NCBI GenBank assembly: GCA_902490305.1
Contig: CABUDI010000015.1
Coordinates: forward strand, 1 to 43,675
Length of the DNA stretch: 43,675 nucleotides
From: an uncultured Collinsella sp.
GTDB lineage: Bacteria > Actinomycetota > Coriobacteriia > Coriobacteriales > Coriobacteriaceae
Reading direction: 5' to 3'
The notes under the pieces: model-generated
The model's input: the letters and a program-made list of their open reading frames with translations, nothing else
Told to the model about the DNA's origin: nothing
Database searches by the model: none
In this document: piece by piece, positions 1 to 8,245 of the stretch
How positions within the stretch are numbered: the first letter of the stretch is position 1
Layout: every line of letters starts with the position of its first letter
Program-made: the position numbers and the translations under genes

Positions 1-57
1 GGCGGGGCGCCCTTTTACCTATATGTGGCCGGCACGCAACCCAAGGCTCGCAAGCTC

Positions 58-414
58 TTATTCGGCCGCTTCGCGCAGGGCCGACATCGTAGCCGCATAT
101 TGCTGCTGCAACGCATGCATCCTCTCGCGGGCGCCGTCAACGGCATCGGCGCCGCGCAGCGCTTCGGTTACCACGACCGCCGGCCCGTACAGATTATCGA
201 ATCCCAGGTTCTGGCTCACGCCCTTGAGCGTGTGCGCTGCCATAAACGCACCTTCGGCGTCTCCCGCCGCCATAGCGGCCTCCAGCTTGTCCATGCTCTC
301 GTCATCCAAAAACTTGAGGGCAAAGCGGGCAAGCATTTCCCCGCCCATCAGCCGAGCGCACGCGTCATCATAATTAGCGCCGATCTTCTCATACGCCTCA
401 CGCATGGAAATCAT
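58..414 (-). CDS. Histidine phosphotransfer (HPt) domain protein
   Basis: A 118-residue protein that is essentially one HPt four-helix bundle. The phospho-acceptor motif AHTLKGVSQNLGF places the receiver histidine at H61. Such proteins relay phosphate between a hybrid kinase and a receiver domain in the cytoplasm. The ATG at 414 is chosen because AAGGAG lies 9 nt upstream. It follows the receiver/HD-GYP gene by 23 nt on the same strand, so the two are probably co-transcribed. The receiver in that neighbour is the obvious phosphorylation partner (inference). No histidine kinase is in the window, so the phosphate donor is unknown. The family call is firm; the partner is not. Confidence 0.9.
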   Translation of the reverse strand: MISMREAYEKIGANYDDACARLMGGEMLARFALKFLDDESMDKLEAAMAAGDAEGAFMAAHTLKGVSQNLGFDNLYGPAVVVTEALRGADAVDGARERMHALQQQYAATMSALREAAE

Positions 415-437
415 GGATTGAAACTCCTTTGTTCAAA

Positions 438-2318
438 CTAAATCGTGGGAAACGCGACAACGTCGGCGGGGCGTGCCAACGTCTCGGCAATACGGTCTTG
501 CACCTCGAGCAGGCAGTCGAGCAACAGTGGGTTAAAGGTTCCGCACTTACCGTCCAGGATCATCTGAATCGCCTCCTTGTGCGGGATAGCGTCCTTGTAC
601 ACGCGCACGCTCGTCAGCGCATCATACACGTCGGCCACCGAGACCACCTGCGCGGCAATGGGAATCTCGTCGCCCTTAAGGCCATCGGGATAGCCCTTGC
701 CGTCCCAGCGCTCGTGATGCCAACGCGCAATCTGGTACGCATATTCCATAAGCGCATTGCCGACGTGATGGCGGCCCAGCTCAAGCAACATGTCGGCGCC
801 CATCGTGGTATGCGTCTTCATAATCTCGAACTCCTCGGGCGTAAGGCGCCCGGGTTTGTTGAGAATCGCATCGTCAATCGACATCTTGCCGATATCGTGC
901 AGCGCCGAAGCCAGGGCAATCGTGGAGCGTTCCTCATTGTCGAGGGAGATCGTGCCGCTACGCTGGACCAGACAGCCAAGCAGCAGCTCGGTCAGCTTTT
1001 CGATGTTCGTAACGTGCCTGCCGCTCTCGCCATTGCGAAGCTCCATGACGCCGGCCATGATGTCGATGAGCATGCGACTGTTCTTGACGCGCTCGTTGTA
1101 CTGCTGGGACAGCAGGCTCGTCAGGCGGCGCTGTTTGGCGTATAGGCGGATGGTGTTGCTTACACGGCGGCGCACGACACGGGAGTCAAACGGGCGGTTG
1201 ATATAGTCCGAGGCGCCCAGCTCGTACGCGCGCAGAACCATATCATCGGAATCTTCGCTCGAAATCATGATGAAAGGCAGATTGTCGATACCCGATCGGC
1301 GCGACAGATCGGCCAGCACCTCAAAGCCGCTTATGCCCGGCATGACAATATCCAGCAGCACGAGCGACAACTCATCGCCATAGCGGTCGACCATGTCGAG
1401 CGCCGTACGACCGTTGTCGGCCTCGAGGATGCAATACTCGTCCTTGAGCATCTCGTTGAGAATGGCTCGGTTCATGTCGGAGTCATCGACGATAAGCACC
1501 AAAGGCTTTTCGCTTTGGAAGGCTTCGATGGAATCGGCGTCGGTCACGACCGTACCGGCTTTTGCCTTAGCGCGGCTCAATAACTGGACAGCGCGGCCAA
1601 CTCCCTCATCGACCGTCTCGCCATGAATGCGAACGCCACCAATACATGCCGTCAAGCTCACGTACTCATGGCCCGGAACAATCGTGGCATGAACGGCATC
1701 GGACACCTGGTGCAGGCGACGGGTGAAGTCATCGGAGGGGATATTGGGCATGACGACCACAAACTTGTCGCAGCCATAGCGTACAAGCTCGTCAGTCGAA
1801 CGAATTCCGCTGCGTATGGCCGTCGCCACAGCACCGAGCGCAAGGTCGCCGGCATGACGGCCACACGTATCGTTGAAGACCCTAAAATCATCAAGGTCGA
1901 TCACCGCAACGCCGGCATTCATGCGGGCGCTACGGAGCTTTTCCTCGTAATATCGGCGATTGCGCACACTCGTCAGCACATCGGTGTAGACGAGGTCCTC
2001 TTCTGCAGCCTCTTGCTCATCGATCGGACGCACCATCAGCAGGACGTGAGGCTCGCCCTCAACCTTCAGAGGGCGCAGGCGAGCGCGGTACTCGGTACCA
2101 TCATTGAGCAGCTGCTCCGACACCTCATCGGAATCTGCCAAGGCCTCAAGACTCGACTGACGCAGACAAGGGCACCGATTGCCGGCGAGCAGGCAGTTAG
2201 GCTCGCTCTTAATCTGATCGGCCGACAGCAAACGCACCACGGGGTAGGTCTTCGCGACGCGGGCGACCTCGGCGGCAGCCTCCTCGTCGGTTAGATTGAC
2301 CTCGTGATTATTGAGCAT
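438..2318 (-). CDS. Response regulator: degenerate GGDEF, receiver, HD-GYP
   Basis: 626 residues. A short N-terminal region with three cysteines (C41, C49, C51) and a PAS-like stretch is followed by a GGDEF-type domain (about 105-265), a receiver domain (about 272-395) and an HD-GYP domain (about 415-610). The GGDEF signature is replaced by YGCDKF (191-196), so cyclase activity is unlikely. The receiver keeps D278/D279 and phospho-Asp D323, but the usual Lys before Pro is Arg (R375). The HD-GYP part has HD at H474-D475 and GYP at 542-544, the features of active cyclic-di-GMP phosphodiesterases. Predicted role: phosphorylation-controlled breakdown of cyclic di-GMP, with the GGDEF part perhaps a nucleotide sensor. 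The HPt gene follows directly. Confidence 0.9.
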   Translation of the reverse strand: MLNNHEVNLTDEEAAAEVARVAKTYPVVRLLSADQIKSEPNCLLAGNRCPCLRQSSLEALADSDEVSEQLLNDGTEYRARLRPLKVEGEPHVLLMVRPIDEQEAAEEDLVYTDVLTSVRNRRYYEEKLRSARMNAGVAVIDLDDFRVFNDTCGRHAGDLALGAVATAIRSGIRSTDELVRYGCDKFVVVMPNIPSDDFTRRLHQVSDAVHATIVPGHEYVSLTACIGGVRIHGETVDEGVGRAVQLLSRAKAKAGTVVTDADSIEAFQSEKPLVLIVDDSDMNRAILNEMLKDEYCILEADNGRTALDMVDRYGDELSLVLLDIVMPGISGFEVLADLSRRSGIDNLPFIMISSEDSDDMVLRAYELGASDYINRPFDSRVVRRRVSNTIRLYAKQRRLTSLLSQQYNERVKNSRMLIDIMAGVMELRNGESGRHVTNIEKLTELLLGCLVQRSGTISLDNEERSTIALASALHDIGKMSIDDAILNKPGRLTPEEFEIMKTHTTMGADMLLELGRHHVGNALMEYAYQIARWHHERWDGKGYPDGLKGDEIPIAAQVVSVADVYDALTSVRVYKDAIPHKEAIQMILDGKCGTFNPLLLDCLLEVQDRIAETLARPADVVAFPTI

Positions 2319-2529
2319 ATGGGGCCCTTCCTATCGTTACGCACGGCAACGGTGCATATCAATTGGTACAAGGGTAACATCTAACAGCTGAAGGCAAACG
2401 CGCGATTATCGTTACATTTTTATGACCTGACAAACGGCGGTAATGGAGCCGCGGGCGCGCGGTTATGGGCGCATTCGTTAACAATGACGAAACGCTAACA
2501 GCCCCTCTCCCCGCAGGTCATCGAGCGTG

Positions 2530-3327
2530 CTAACGCTCCAAGACGTCGCGAACGGCGTTTGCCGCCGTAACGGGGCGATCGCGCAAACCGTTATGCGCGC
2601 CCGGGATCGTCACAAGGGGGCAATCGAGATATTCGGCAGCCGCTCGCGTACCAGCCTCGCGGGGCGTACCGAGCGAAAGCTCGCCGAGAAGCACAGCAGC
2701 AACGGACTTCGATGCGCAGACACTATCCCAATTGGGAACGTAAGTCATATTTGTTCCATATTCGTTCGCCATAAAGCAACGACCATTGCGCAGGGCATGT
2801 TTGACTTCCGCTTCGGTCGTCCCAGGAGCCTCGGGGTCCAAGTCGCCAAGGGCTCCCAAGAAAAGCCGGAGCGCCCTTGAAACCTTTCCAGCCGCAATCA
2901 TATCGAGCAAAACCGGAGCTGCGCCCATGCCGACGCCTTCGGCCGACACAGCCGGCTCATGCAGAATCGCACGGGCGACGAGATGGGGTTCGGTGCGAAG
3001 AAGCTCCAGCGCCACCAACGTACCGGCGCTGTGCGCAAGCACATTTGTCGGAGCGCCAACGTGTTCGATCACGGCTTGCAGGTCGGCGGCCTGAGCGGCA
3101 AGATCATAGCTGTCGTCTGCCGCATCGCTGCTGTCACCGCAGCCGCGGCGGTCGTAGGCAATTACGCGGTAGTTGCGACTGAGCTCACAAGCGATACCGT
3201 CAAAAAATGTGCCGTCGACACAAGCGCCGTGCACGCACACCAAGGCAGGAGTATCAGGCGACACATCCGAGCCGGCATATTCGCGACAGGCAATCGTGGT
3301 GCCCGCATTCTCGACCGTAAAATCCAT
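2530..3327 (-). CDS. Alpha/beta hydrolase family protein
   Basis: 265 residues with the alpha/beta hydrolase fold. VCVHGACVDG near residue 30 forms the oxyanion-hole region. LAHSAGT near residue 98 is the nucleophile elbow, with Ala in place of the first Gly of GxSxG. PGAHNG near the C-terminus supplies the catalytic histidine. No signal peptide or membrane segment is visible, so it should be cytoplasmic. It is a single-gene unit divergent from the radical SAM gene. The substrate cannot be read from sequence: esterase, lactonase and haloperoxidase-like hydrolases share this layout. Confidence 0.85.
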   Translation of the reverse strand: MDFTVENAGTTIACREYAGSDVSPDTPALVCVHGACVDGTFFDGIACELSRNYRVIAYDRRGCGDSSDAADDSYDLAAQAADLQAVIEHVGAPTNVLAHSAGTLVALELLRTEPHLVARAILHEPAVSAEGVGMGAAPVLLDMIAAGKVSRALRLFLGALGDLDPEAPGTTEAEVKHALRNGRCFMANEYGTNMTYVPNWDSVCASKSVAAVLLGELSLGTPREAGTRAAAEYLDCPLVTIPGAHNGLRDRPVTAANAVRDVLER

Positions 3328-3552
3328 GTTGCGCCCCCATCATCAATGCTCATCCAGTTGCACGTCAGTGCGGTTGGATGGACCCGCATTGCCTTACGCC
3401 TTGTTAACAGATTAACTGTACCCGACCCGAGGCTTTTCATGACACAGCATAATGAGCGACGTGAAAAAACGAAACTTGTAAAGCAAGAGCCCGCACCTTG
3501 CTTTGGAGCCGATGCTATGCTTAGGCACAATTGTCTTGAGGAGCATATGCCT

Positions 3553-4329
3553 ATGTCTACGTTTTTGAATGCCAGCCCCATCTTTGGGCCCGTTCGCAGC
3601 CGTCGCCTTGGTCTCTCGCTCGGCGTCAACATGATGCCGGCCAGCGGCAAAATCTGCACGTTCGACTGCATTTACTGCGAAAACGGCCTCAACGCCGAGC
3701 GCCCCTGCCATGAGCCGTACAACACAGCCGCCGTGGTACTCAACGCGCTCGAGGCAAAGCTGCGCGAGATGGCAGCCGAGGGCGAGCTCCCCGATGTGAT
3801 CACCTTCGCAGGCAACGGCGAGCCCACCGCCGCACCGGAGTTTCCTCAGGCCATCGCCGGCGCCGTCGCGCTGCGCGACGAGCTTGCCCCAAACTCCAAG
3901 GTCGCCGTGCTCTCCAACGGCACGCGCGCCGACCGTCCCCAAGTACACGATGCGCTCATGATGGTCGACGACAACATCCTCAAGCTCGATACCGTCGACC
4001 CGGCGTTTATCCAACTGCTCGACCAGCCCGTTGGCCCTTACGATGCGGAGCACCAGATCGAGACGTTCGCGAGCTTTAACGGCCACGTCATTATCCAGAC
4101 GATCTTTTTGACCGGCGAGTATCAGGGCAAGCTCATCGACAACACCGGCGAGGAATACGTCGCCCCCTGGCTCGCGGCGCTCGAGCGCATTCGTCCGCAG
4201 GAGGCGACCATCTACACGGTGGCGCGCGAGACGCCGGTCGCCGGCCTTGCCAAAGCAGCACCCGACGTCCTCGACGCCATTGCCGCGCGCGTGCGCGCCC
4301 TCGGCATCTCCTGCCAGGTGAGCTACTAG
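3553..4329 (+). CDS. Radical SAM protein (COG0731, Tyw1-like group)
   Basis: 258 residues. The cluster motif CTFDCIYC gives C35, C39 and C42, the three ligands of a 4Fe-4S cluster that cleaves S-adenosylmethionine. The opening FGPVRSRRLGLSLG and the AGNGEPT segment are typical of COG0731, annotated as wyosine-synthase-like oxidoreductases; the bacterial members have no settled substrate. The reading frame is open far upstream (to 2959), but GAGGAG at 3538-3543 lies 9 nt before the ATG at 3553 and only 3 nt before the ATG at 3547, so 3553 is preferred. It is a single gene followed by a perfect inverted repeat. Confidence 0.88.
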   Translation: MSTFLNASPIFGPVRSRRLGLSLGVNMMPASGKICTFDCIYCENGLNAERPCHEPYNTAAVVLNALEAKLREMAAEGELPDVITFAGNGEPTAAPEFPQAIAGAVALRDELAPNSKVAVLSNGTRADRPQVHDALMMVDDNILKLDTVDPAFIQLLDQPVGPYDAEHQIETFASFNGHVIIQTIFLTGEYQGKLIDNTGEEYVAPWLAALERIRPQEATIYTVARETPVAGLAKAAPDVLDAIAARVRALGISCQVSY

Positions 4330-4370
4330 CAAAACCACGCAGCAGCTAGTGTCAGCCATCCCGCTCCATC

Positions 4371-4437
4371 AGTTGCGGTGATATAGTTCCTATTTGTGCT
4401 GTTAAACCGCTTAAATCGGAACTATATCACCGCAACT
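4371..4437. repeat. Perfect 20-bp inverted repeat with 27-nt spacer
   Basis: AGTTGCGGTGATATAGTTCC at 4371-4390 is exactly complementary to 4418-4437, and TTTT follows. It lies 41 nt after the radical SAM stop and just before a possible -10 (TATACT, 4459-4464) for the methionine aminopeptidase gene. It could be a terminator, a repeat-type palindrome or a paired operator. The AT-rich stem is unlike an ordinary high-GC terminator. Confidence 0.85.
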
Positions 4438-4489
4438 TTTATGGACGCGTGGGTGGGCTATACTAGCTGCGGATGAAAGGAAGTTAGCC

Positions 4490-5377
4490 ATGTATGACAA
4501 CGGACCCGTGCCCGGCCGCAACGACGCCTGCTGGTGCGGCAGCGGCAAAAAATATAAGAAATGCCATAACGCCTTCGACGAGCGCCTCGAGCGCCTGTGG
4601 GAGGAGGGCTGGGAGGTTCTGCCCCGCACGCTCTACAAGACGCCCGCCGACATCGAGGGCATCAAGCGCTCGGCCGCCATCAACGTGGGTGTGCTCGACT
4701 ACGTGGGCGAGCATATCGCCGCCGGTATGACCACCAACCAGATCGACCAGATGATCTACGACTATACCGTCGAGCACGGTGGCACGCCGGCCGACCTCCA
4801 CTACGAGGGCTACCCCAAGAGCGTGTGCACCTCGATCAACGACGTGGTCTGCCACGGCATCCCCTGCGATGCGGACGTGTTGCACGAGGGCGACATCATC
4901 AACGTGGACTGCTCCACAATCCTAGACGGCTACTTTAGCGACTCGAGCCGCATGTTCTGCATCGGCGAGGTCTCGGCCGAGCGCCAGCGCCTAGTCGACG
5001 TCACCCGTGCCAGCGTGGAGGCGGGTCTGGCGGCCGTCAAGCCATGGCTGCCGTTGTCCGTTATGGCCGAGGCCGTGCAAAAGACCGTCGAGGACGCCGG
5101 CTTTAGCGTGGTGCGCGAGTACGGCGGACACGGCATCGGTAAGGAGTTCCACGAGGACCCGTTTGTGGGCTTTACCACCGAGGCGCCCGATGTGGACACC
5201 ATCATGGCTCCGGGCATGGTCTTTACCATCGAGCCCATGGTCAACGCCGGGGCGCCCGACATCAAGATTAGCAAGGGCGACGGTTGGTGCGTGCGCACCA
5301 AGGACGGCAGCGATTCGGCCCAGTGCGAGGTACAGCTCGTGGTGACCGAGGATGGCTACGAGCTGCTGAGCTGGTAG
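4490..5377 (+). CDS. map: Methionine aminopeptidase type I with SEC-C zinc motif
   Basis: 295 residues. It removes the N-terminal methionine from nascent proteins. Residues about 10-26 (NDACWCGSGKKYKKCH) form a SEC-C zinc motif, as in C-terminal SecA tails, which may help dock at the ribosome (inference). The peptidase part has the metal-binding pattern of the M24 family: NVDCS and FSDSSR supply the two aspartates, GGHGIGKEFHEDP the histidine, FTIEPMV a glutamate, and CEVQLVVTEDG the last glutamate. The start is backed by AAAGGAAG 7-8 nt upstream and a -10-like TATACT. A strong terminator follows the stop. It is isolated from ribosomal-protein genes, so it may be a second map copy. Confidence 0.93.
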   Translation: MYDNGPVPGRNDACWCGSGKKYKKCHNAFDERLERLWEEGWEVLPRTLYKTPADIEGIKRSAAINVGVLDYVGEHIAAGMTTNQIDQMIYDYTVEHGGTPADLHYEGYPKSVCTSINDVVCHGIPCDADVLHEGDIINVDCSTILDGYFSDSSRMFCIGEVSAERQRLVDVTRASVEAGLAAVKPWLPLSVMAEAVQKTVEDAGFSVVREYGGHGIGKEFHEDPFVGFTTEAPDVDTIMAPGMVFTIEPMVNAGAPDIKISKGDGWCVRTKDGSDSAQCEVQLVVTEDGYELLSW

Positions 5378-5387
5378 CCGTGGATGC

Positions 5388-5437
5388 GCCGGGCTTCGCG
5401 ATGGATATGTTAACCATCACGAAGCCCGGCGTTTTTT
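5388..5437 (+). terminator. Rho-independent terminator after map
   Basis: A 17-bp stem (5388-5404 with 5414-5430, one G-T style mismatch) around a 9-nt loop is followed by GTTTTTT. It starts 10 nt after the map stop codon. Confidence 0.93.
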
Positions 5438-5450
5438 AGCGTTTTGTCTG

Positions 5451-5490
5451 ATAAAACCTGCCAAAAATAAACCTGTCCCTTTTTGGCAGG
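5451..5490 (+). repeat. REP-like hairpin, copy 1
   Basis: The 11-bp stem CCTGCCAAAAA / TTTTTGGCAGG (5457-5467, 5480-5490) encloses the 12-nt loop TAAACCTGTCCC. The same loop and stem core recur at 6661-6701 and, inverted, at 14619-14654. This copy ends 20 nt before the GTG start of the dehydrogenase gene. Confidence 0.9.
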
Positions 5491-5510
5491 CTGAGCGGAG
5501 AGGACTGCTT

Positions 5511-6446
5511 GTGAACATCCTGGTTTTGCTGCCCGTCAACGACCGCCATCGCGCAATTCTTGAGTCGAGTGCTCCGGGCGAGGACTTTATCTACACGAGC
5601 TCCGACGCCATCACGCGTGAGCAGGTCGCCAACGCCAACGTGATCTTGGGCAACATAGACCCTGCCTTGCTTACCGCATGCGAGCATCTCCAGCTGTTGC
5701 AATTGCAGACCGCCGGCTATGACGATTACTTGGCCGCCGGCACCGTGCCGGCTGAAGCCAAGCTGTCTTGCTCGATCGGCGCCTACGGCCAGGCCGTGAG
5801 CGAGCACATGTTTGCCATGGTCCTTTCCATGATGAAGCGCCTGCCCGGCTATCACGACTTGCAGCGCGAGCATCGCTGGGAGGATTTGGGGCCGGTTACC
5901 TCGCTCAAAAATGCCAACGTGCTGGTGCTGGGCGCGGGCGACATTGGCGGCCACTTTGCCACGCTCTGCCGCAGCATGGGTGCGCACGTCCGCGGCATCA
6001 AGCGCCATCCGCTCGTCTACCCCATTGTGTTTGAGGACATGGACGGCATGGACGCCCTACCTGAGCGCTTGGCGGAGGCCGACATCGTCGCATCCTTTAT
6101 GCCGAGCACACCCGAGACCCGCGGCCTGGCGAACGCCGAGTTCTTCGCCGCGATGAAGCCGGGCGCCTTCTTTGCCAACGGCGGCCGCGGCGACCTTGTG
6201 GTCGCCGACGACTTGGTTGCCGCCTTGGAGTCGGGACATCTCGCCGGCGCCGCGGTCGACGTCACCGACCCCGAGCCCCTGCCCGCGACAAGCCCGCTGT
6301 GGGATGCGCCCAACATGCTCATCACGCCGCATGTCTCCGGTTGGTTCCACCTGGCAGCCACGCTCAACAATGTGGTCGACATTGCCGCAGAGAATCTGCG
6401 TCATCTGCAAGCTGGCGAAACTTTACGTTGTTGGATCGAACATTAG
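5511..6446 (+). CDS. D-isomer-specific 2-hydroxyacid dehydrogenase family protein
   Basis: 311 residues. A short substrate-binding N-terminal part is followed by an NAD-binding Rossmann domain with VLGAGDIGGHFA (about 140-151). The pattern NGGRGDLV contains the substrate-binding Arg, DPEPLP the acidic residue, and TPHVSG the catalytic His. Family members reduce 2-oxoacids to D-2-hydroxyacids with NAD(P)H, or act in the reverse direction; substrate cannot be assigned. Translation starts at GTG with GGAGAGGA 6 nt upstream. The gene is monocistronic, between a REP-like hairpin and a bidirectional terminator. Confidence 0.9.
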   Translation: MNILVLLPVNDRHRAILESSAPGEDFIYTSSDAITREQVANANVILGNIDPALLTACEHLQLLQLQTAGYDDYLAAGTVPAEAKLSCSIGAYGQAVSEHMFAMVLSMMKRLPGYHDLQREHRWEDLGPVTSLKNANVLVLGAGDIGGHFATLCRSMGAHVRGIKRHPLVYPIVFEDMDGMDALPERLAEADIVASFMPSTPETRGLANAEFFAAMKPGAFFANGGRGDLVVADDLVAALESGHLAGAAVDVTDPEPLPATSPLWDAPNMLITPHVSGWFHLAATLNNVVDIAAENLRHLQAGETLRCWIEH

Positions 6447-6494
6447 GGTTCCGCCGTTCTAACGAACGGCGGACCGGTCGACGCTGCGCGCCGC

Positions 6495-6580
6495 CCAGAG
6501 CGACAATTTGTCATTCAAAAGGCAAGGCATGACCAGAAGGTCTATGCCTTGCCTTTTTCATGCCAACTTGTTCGCTCTGG
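6495..6580. terminator. Bidirectional terminator nested in a longer palindrome
   Basis: The core stem AAAAGGCAAGGCAT at 6517-6530 pairs with 6544-6557 and is flanked by A and T runs, so it can end transcripts from both sides (the dehydrogenase on + and the M18 peptidase on -). Outer arms CCAGAGCGACAA (6495-6506) and TTGTTCGCTCTGG (6568-6580) pair with a one-base bulge, giving a hairpin with an internal loop. Confidence 0.8.
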
Positions 6581-6660
6581 ACATCGCTCGCTGACGCTTG
6601 CTCAACCTGCGGTGTCATAACAATTCTGTCCAGCTGTTGGCTTTGCGGCATTTGCCCAGA

Positions 6661-6701
6661 TAAAACCTGCAAAATAAACCTGTCCCTTTTAGCAGGTTTT
6701 A
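6661..6701 (+). repeat. REP-like hairpin, copy 2
   Basis: Second copy of the 5451-5490 element: AAAACCTGC-AAAA pairs with TTTTAGCAGGTTTT around the same TAAACCTGTCCC loop, with one bulged base. Its right end supplies the TAA stop of the M18 peptidase gene (6699-6701). Confidence 0.88.
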
Positions 6702-8084
6702 GAGCTCCACGCTTTCGGCGCCGTTGATGGTTAGGTTTCGCTCGTAGAAAGCCGTGAGGGCGCGGATGGCGTACATCACGTCGCGTACGCCGCCGGTCTC
6801 GTAGCTCGAGTGCATGGCAAGCTGCGGCAGGCCCACGTCCACGGCATGCATGCTCACCTGCATATTGGACAGGTTACCGAGCGTGGAGCCGCCGGCCATA
6901 TCGCTCTTGTTGGCGAAGGCCTGCGTGGGCACGTCGGCGTCATCGCAGATGGCCTGGAACACCGCGCGGCTAAAGGCATCGGTGCAGTAGTGCTGGTTAG
7001 CGGCTTCCTTGATGACGATGCCGCCGTTGAGCACAACCTGGTTGCGCGCATCGCACTTCTCGGCGTGGTTGGGGTGCACGGCATGCGCGTTGTCGCAGCT
7101 CACGAGCATCGATGCGGCAAGGGCGCGATGATACGACTCGTCGTCAAAGCCCAGCGATCCGTTGATGCGGCGCAGCGCGTCGGCCAAGAACGTCGACATG
7201 GCGCCCTGCTTGGTCTCGGAGCCAACCTCCTCATTATCAAAGCAGCAGAAGACCGAGACGTCGCGCGCGTTCTCGGCACCCAAAAATGCCTGCAGCGAGG
7301 TGTAGGCGCAGGCCAGGTCGTCGAGCTTGGGCGTCGAGATAAACTCGTCGGCCCAGCCCCAAATGCGCGCATCCTGACGATTGACCAGGAACAGGTCGCG
7401 ACCCAAAATTTGCTCGGGCTCAACATCCAGCTCGTCGGCGATCAGGGCGTCAAAGTCGCCCTGCTTAAGGTCACCAGCGCTGATGAGCGGGCACAGGTCA
7501 ACGGCTCGGTTGGGCGCAAAGCCCTCGTTAACGCCACGATTCATATGGATGGCAAGGCTTGGGATAATAGCGACCTCGCGCTCGGTGGCAAGCAGGCGGC
7601 TCTCAATACGGTCGCCCTCGCGCACCAACACGCGGCCCGCGAGCGCCAGCGGGCGGTCGAACCAGGTGTAGTCGATCATGCCGCCGTAGGCCTCGGTGTT
7701 CAGGCGCAGCGTCTCGCCCGCGCCATCGAGCTCGGGCACAGCCTTGACCTTAAACGTCGGCGAATCGCTGTGCGACGCCGTGAGCTGAAAATGATAGTCA
7801 CCGGCAACGCCGTCCTCGCCCCACGTCGCGGCCAGGTCCTCGCCCACCTTAAAGGTGATGACACTCGAGGTATTGCGCTGCGTGTAATAACGCCCGCCCG
7901 GCTCGATATCCCATGCCGCGTTCTCGGGCAGGTAGGTAAAGCCCGCCTCGTCGAGCTCGGCCATAATGGTCGCCGCCGTATGGAACATGCTGGGGCATGC
8001 CTCGATAAAGTCGATGAGGTCGTTGGCGGCTTCGATATCGTCGGCCGTCACATGCGCGCGCTCGGGCGTTTCCTGATCCGTCAT
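6699..8084 (-). CDS. apeB: M18 family aminopeptidase (aspartyl aminopeptidase type)
   Basis: 461 residues from the ATG at 8084. The frame continues upstream to 8195, but AAAGGGGAG just before this ATG makes it the likely start. M18 enzymes are cytoplasmic, dodecameric dizinc exopeptidases that prefer N-terminal acidic residues. Visible metal and catalytic motifs are ASHSDSP (H105, D107), DNEEVGS (the Glu pair) and the C-terminal MHSSYETGG histidine region. LNTEAYGG and the long PKLDDLACAY segment are also typical. The REP-like hairpin provides the stop codon. The role is probably general peptide turnover. Confidence 0.92.
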   Translation of the reverse strand: MTDQETPERAHVTADDIEAANDLIDFIEACPSMFHTAATIMAELDEAGFTYLPENAAWDIEPGGRYYTQRNTSSVITFKVGEDLAATWGEDGVAGDYHFQLTASHSDSPTFKVKAVPELDGAGETLRLNTEAYGGMIDYTWFDRPLALAGRVLVREGDRIESRLLATEREVAIIPSLAIHMNRGVNEGFAPNRAVDLCPLISAGDLKQGDFDALIADELDVEPEQILGRDLFLVNRQDARIWGWADEFISTPKLDDLACAYTSLQAFLGAENARDVSVFCCFDNEEVGSETKQGAMSTFLADALRRINGSLGFDDESYHRALAASMLVSCDNAHAVHPNHAEKCDARNQVVLNGGIVIKEAANQHYCTDAFSRAVFQAICDDADVPTQAFANKSDMAGGSTLGNLSNMQVSMHAVDVGLPQLAMHSSYETGGVRDVMYAIRALTAFYERNLTINGAESVEL

Positions 8085-8245
8085 GCTCTCCCCTTTCGCT
8101 GGGTTGATGGTCCCCTTCAGCATACCCCGCCGCGCCAGCGCCGCGCCTTTCATTCCATGTTTAATCACGCGCCGCTCGCCAAGTTGAGCCATCATGCCCG
8201 TGCACCTTTTGCGACAATTACGTTAACAGGACGAGAGGAGCCGTC

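Noticed and set aside
2959..3552. Long N-terminal extension of the radical SAM gene
   Set aside because: It overlaps the opposite-strand hydrolase gene, has no family similarity, and a good ribosome site points to 3553.
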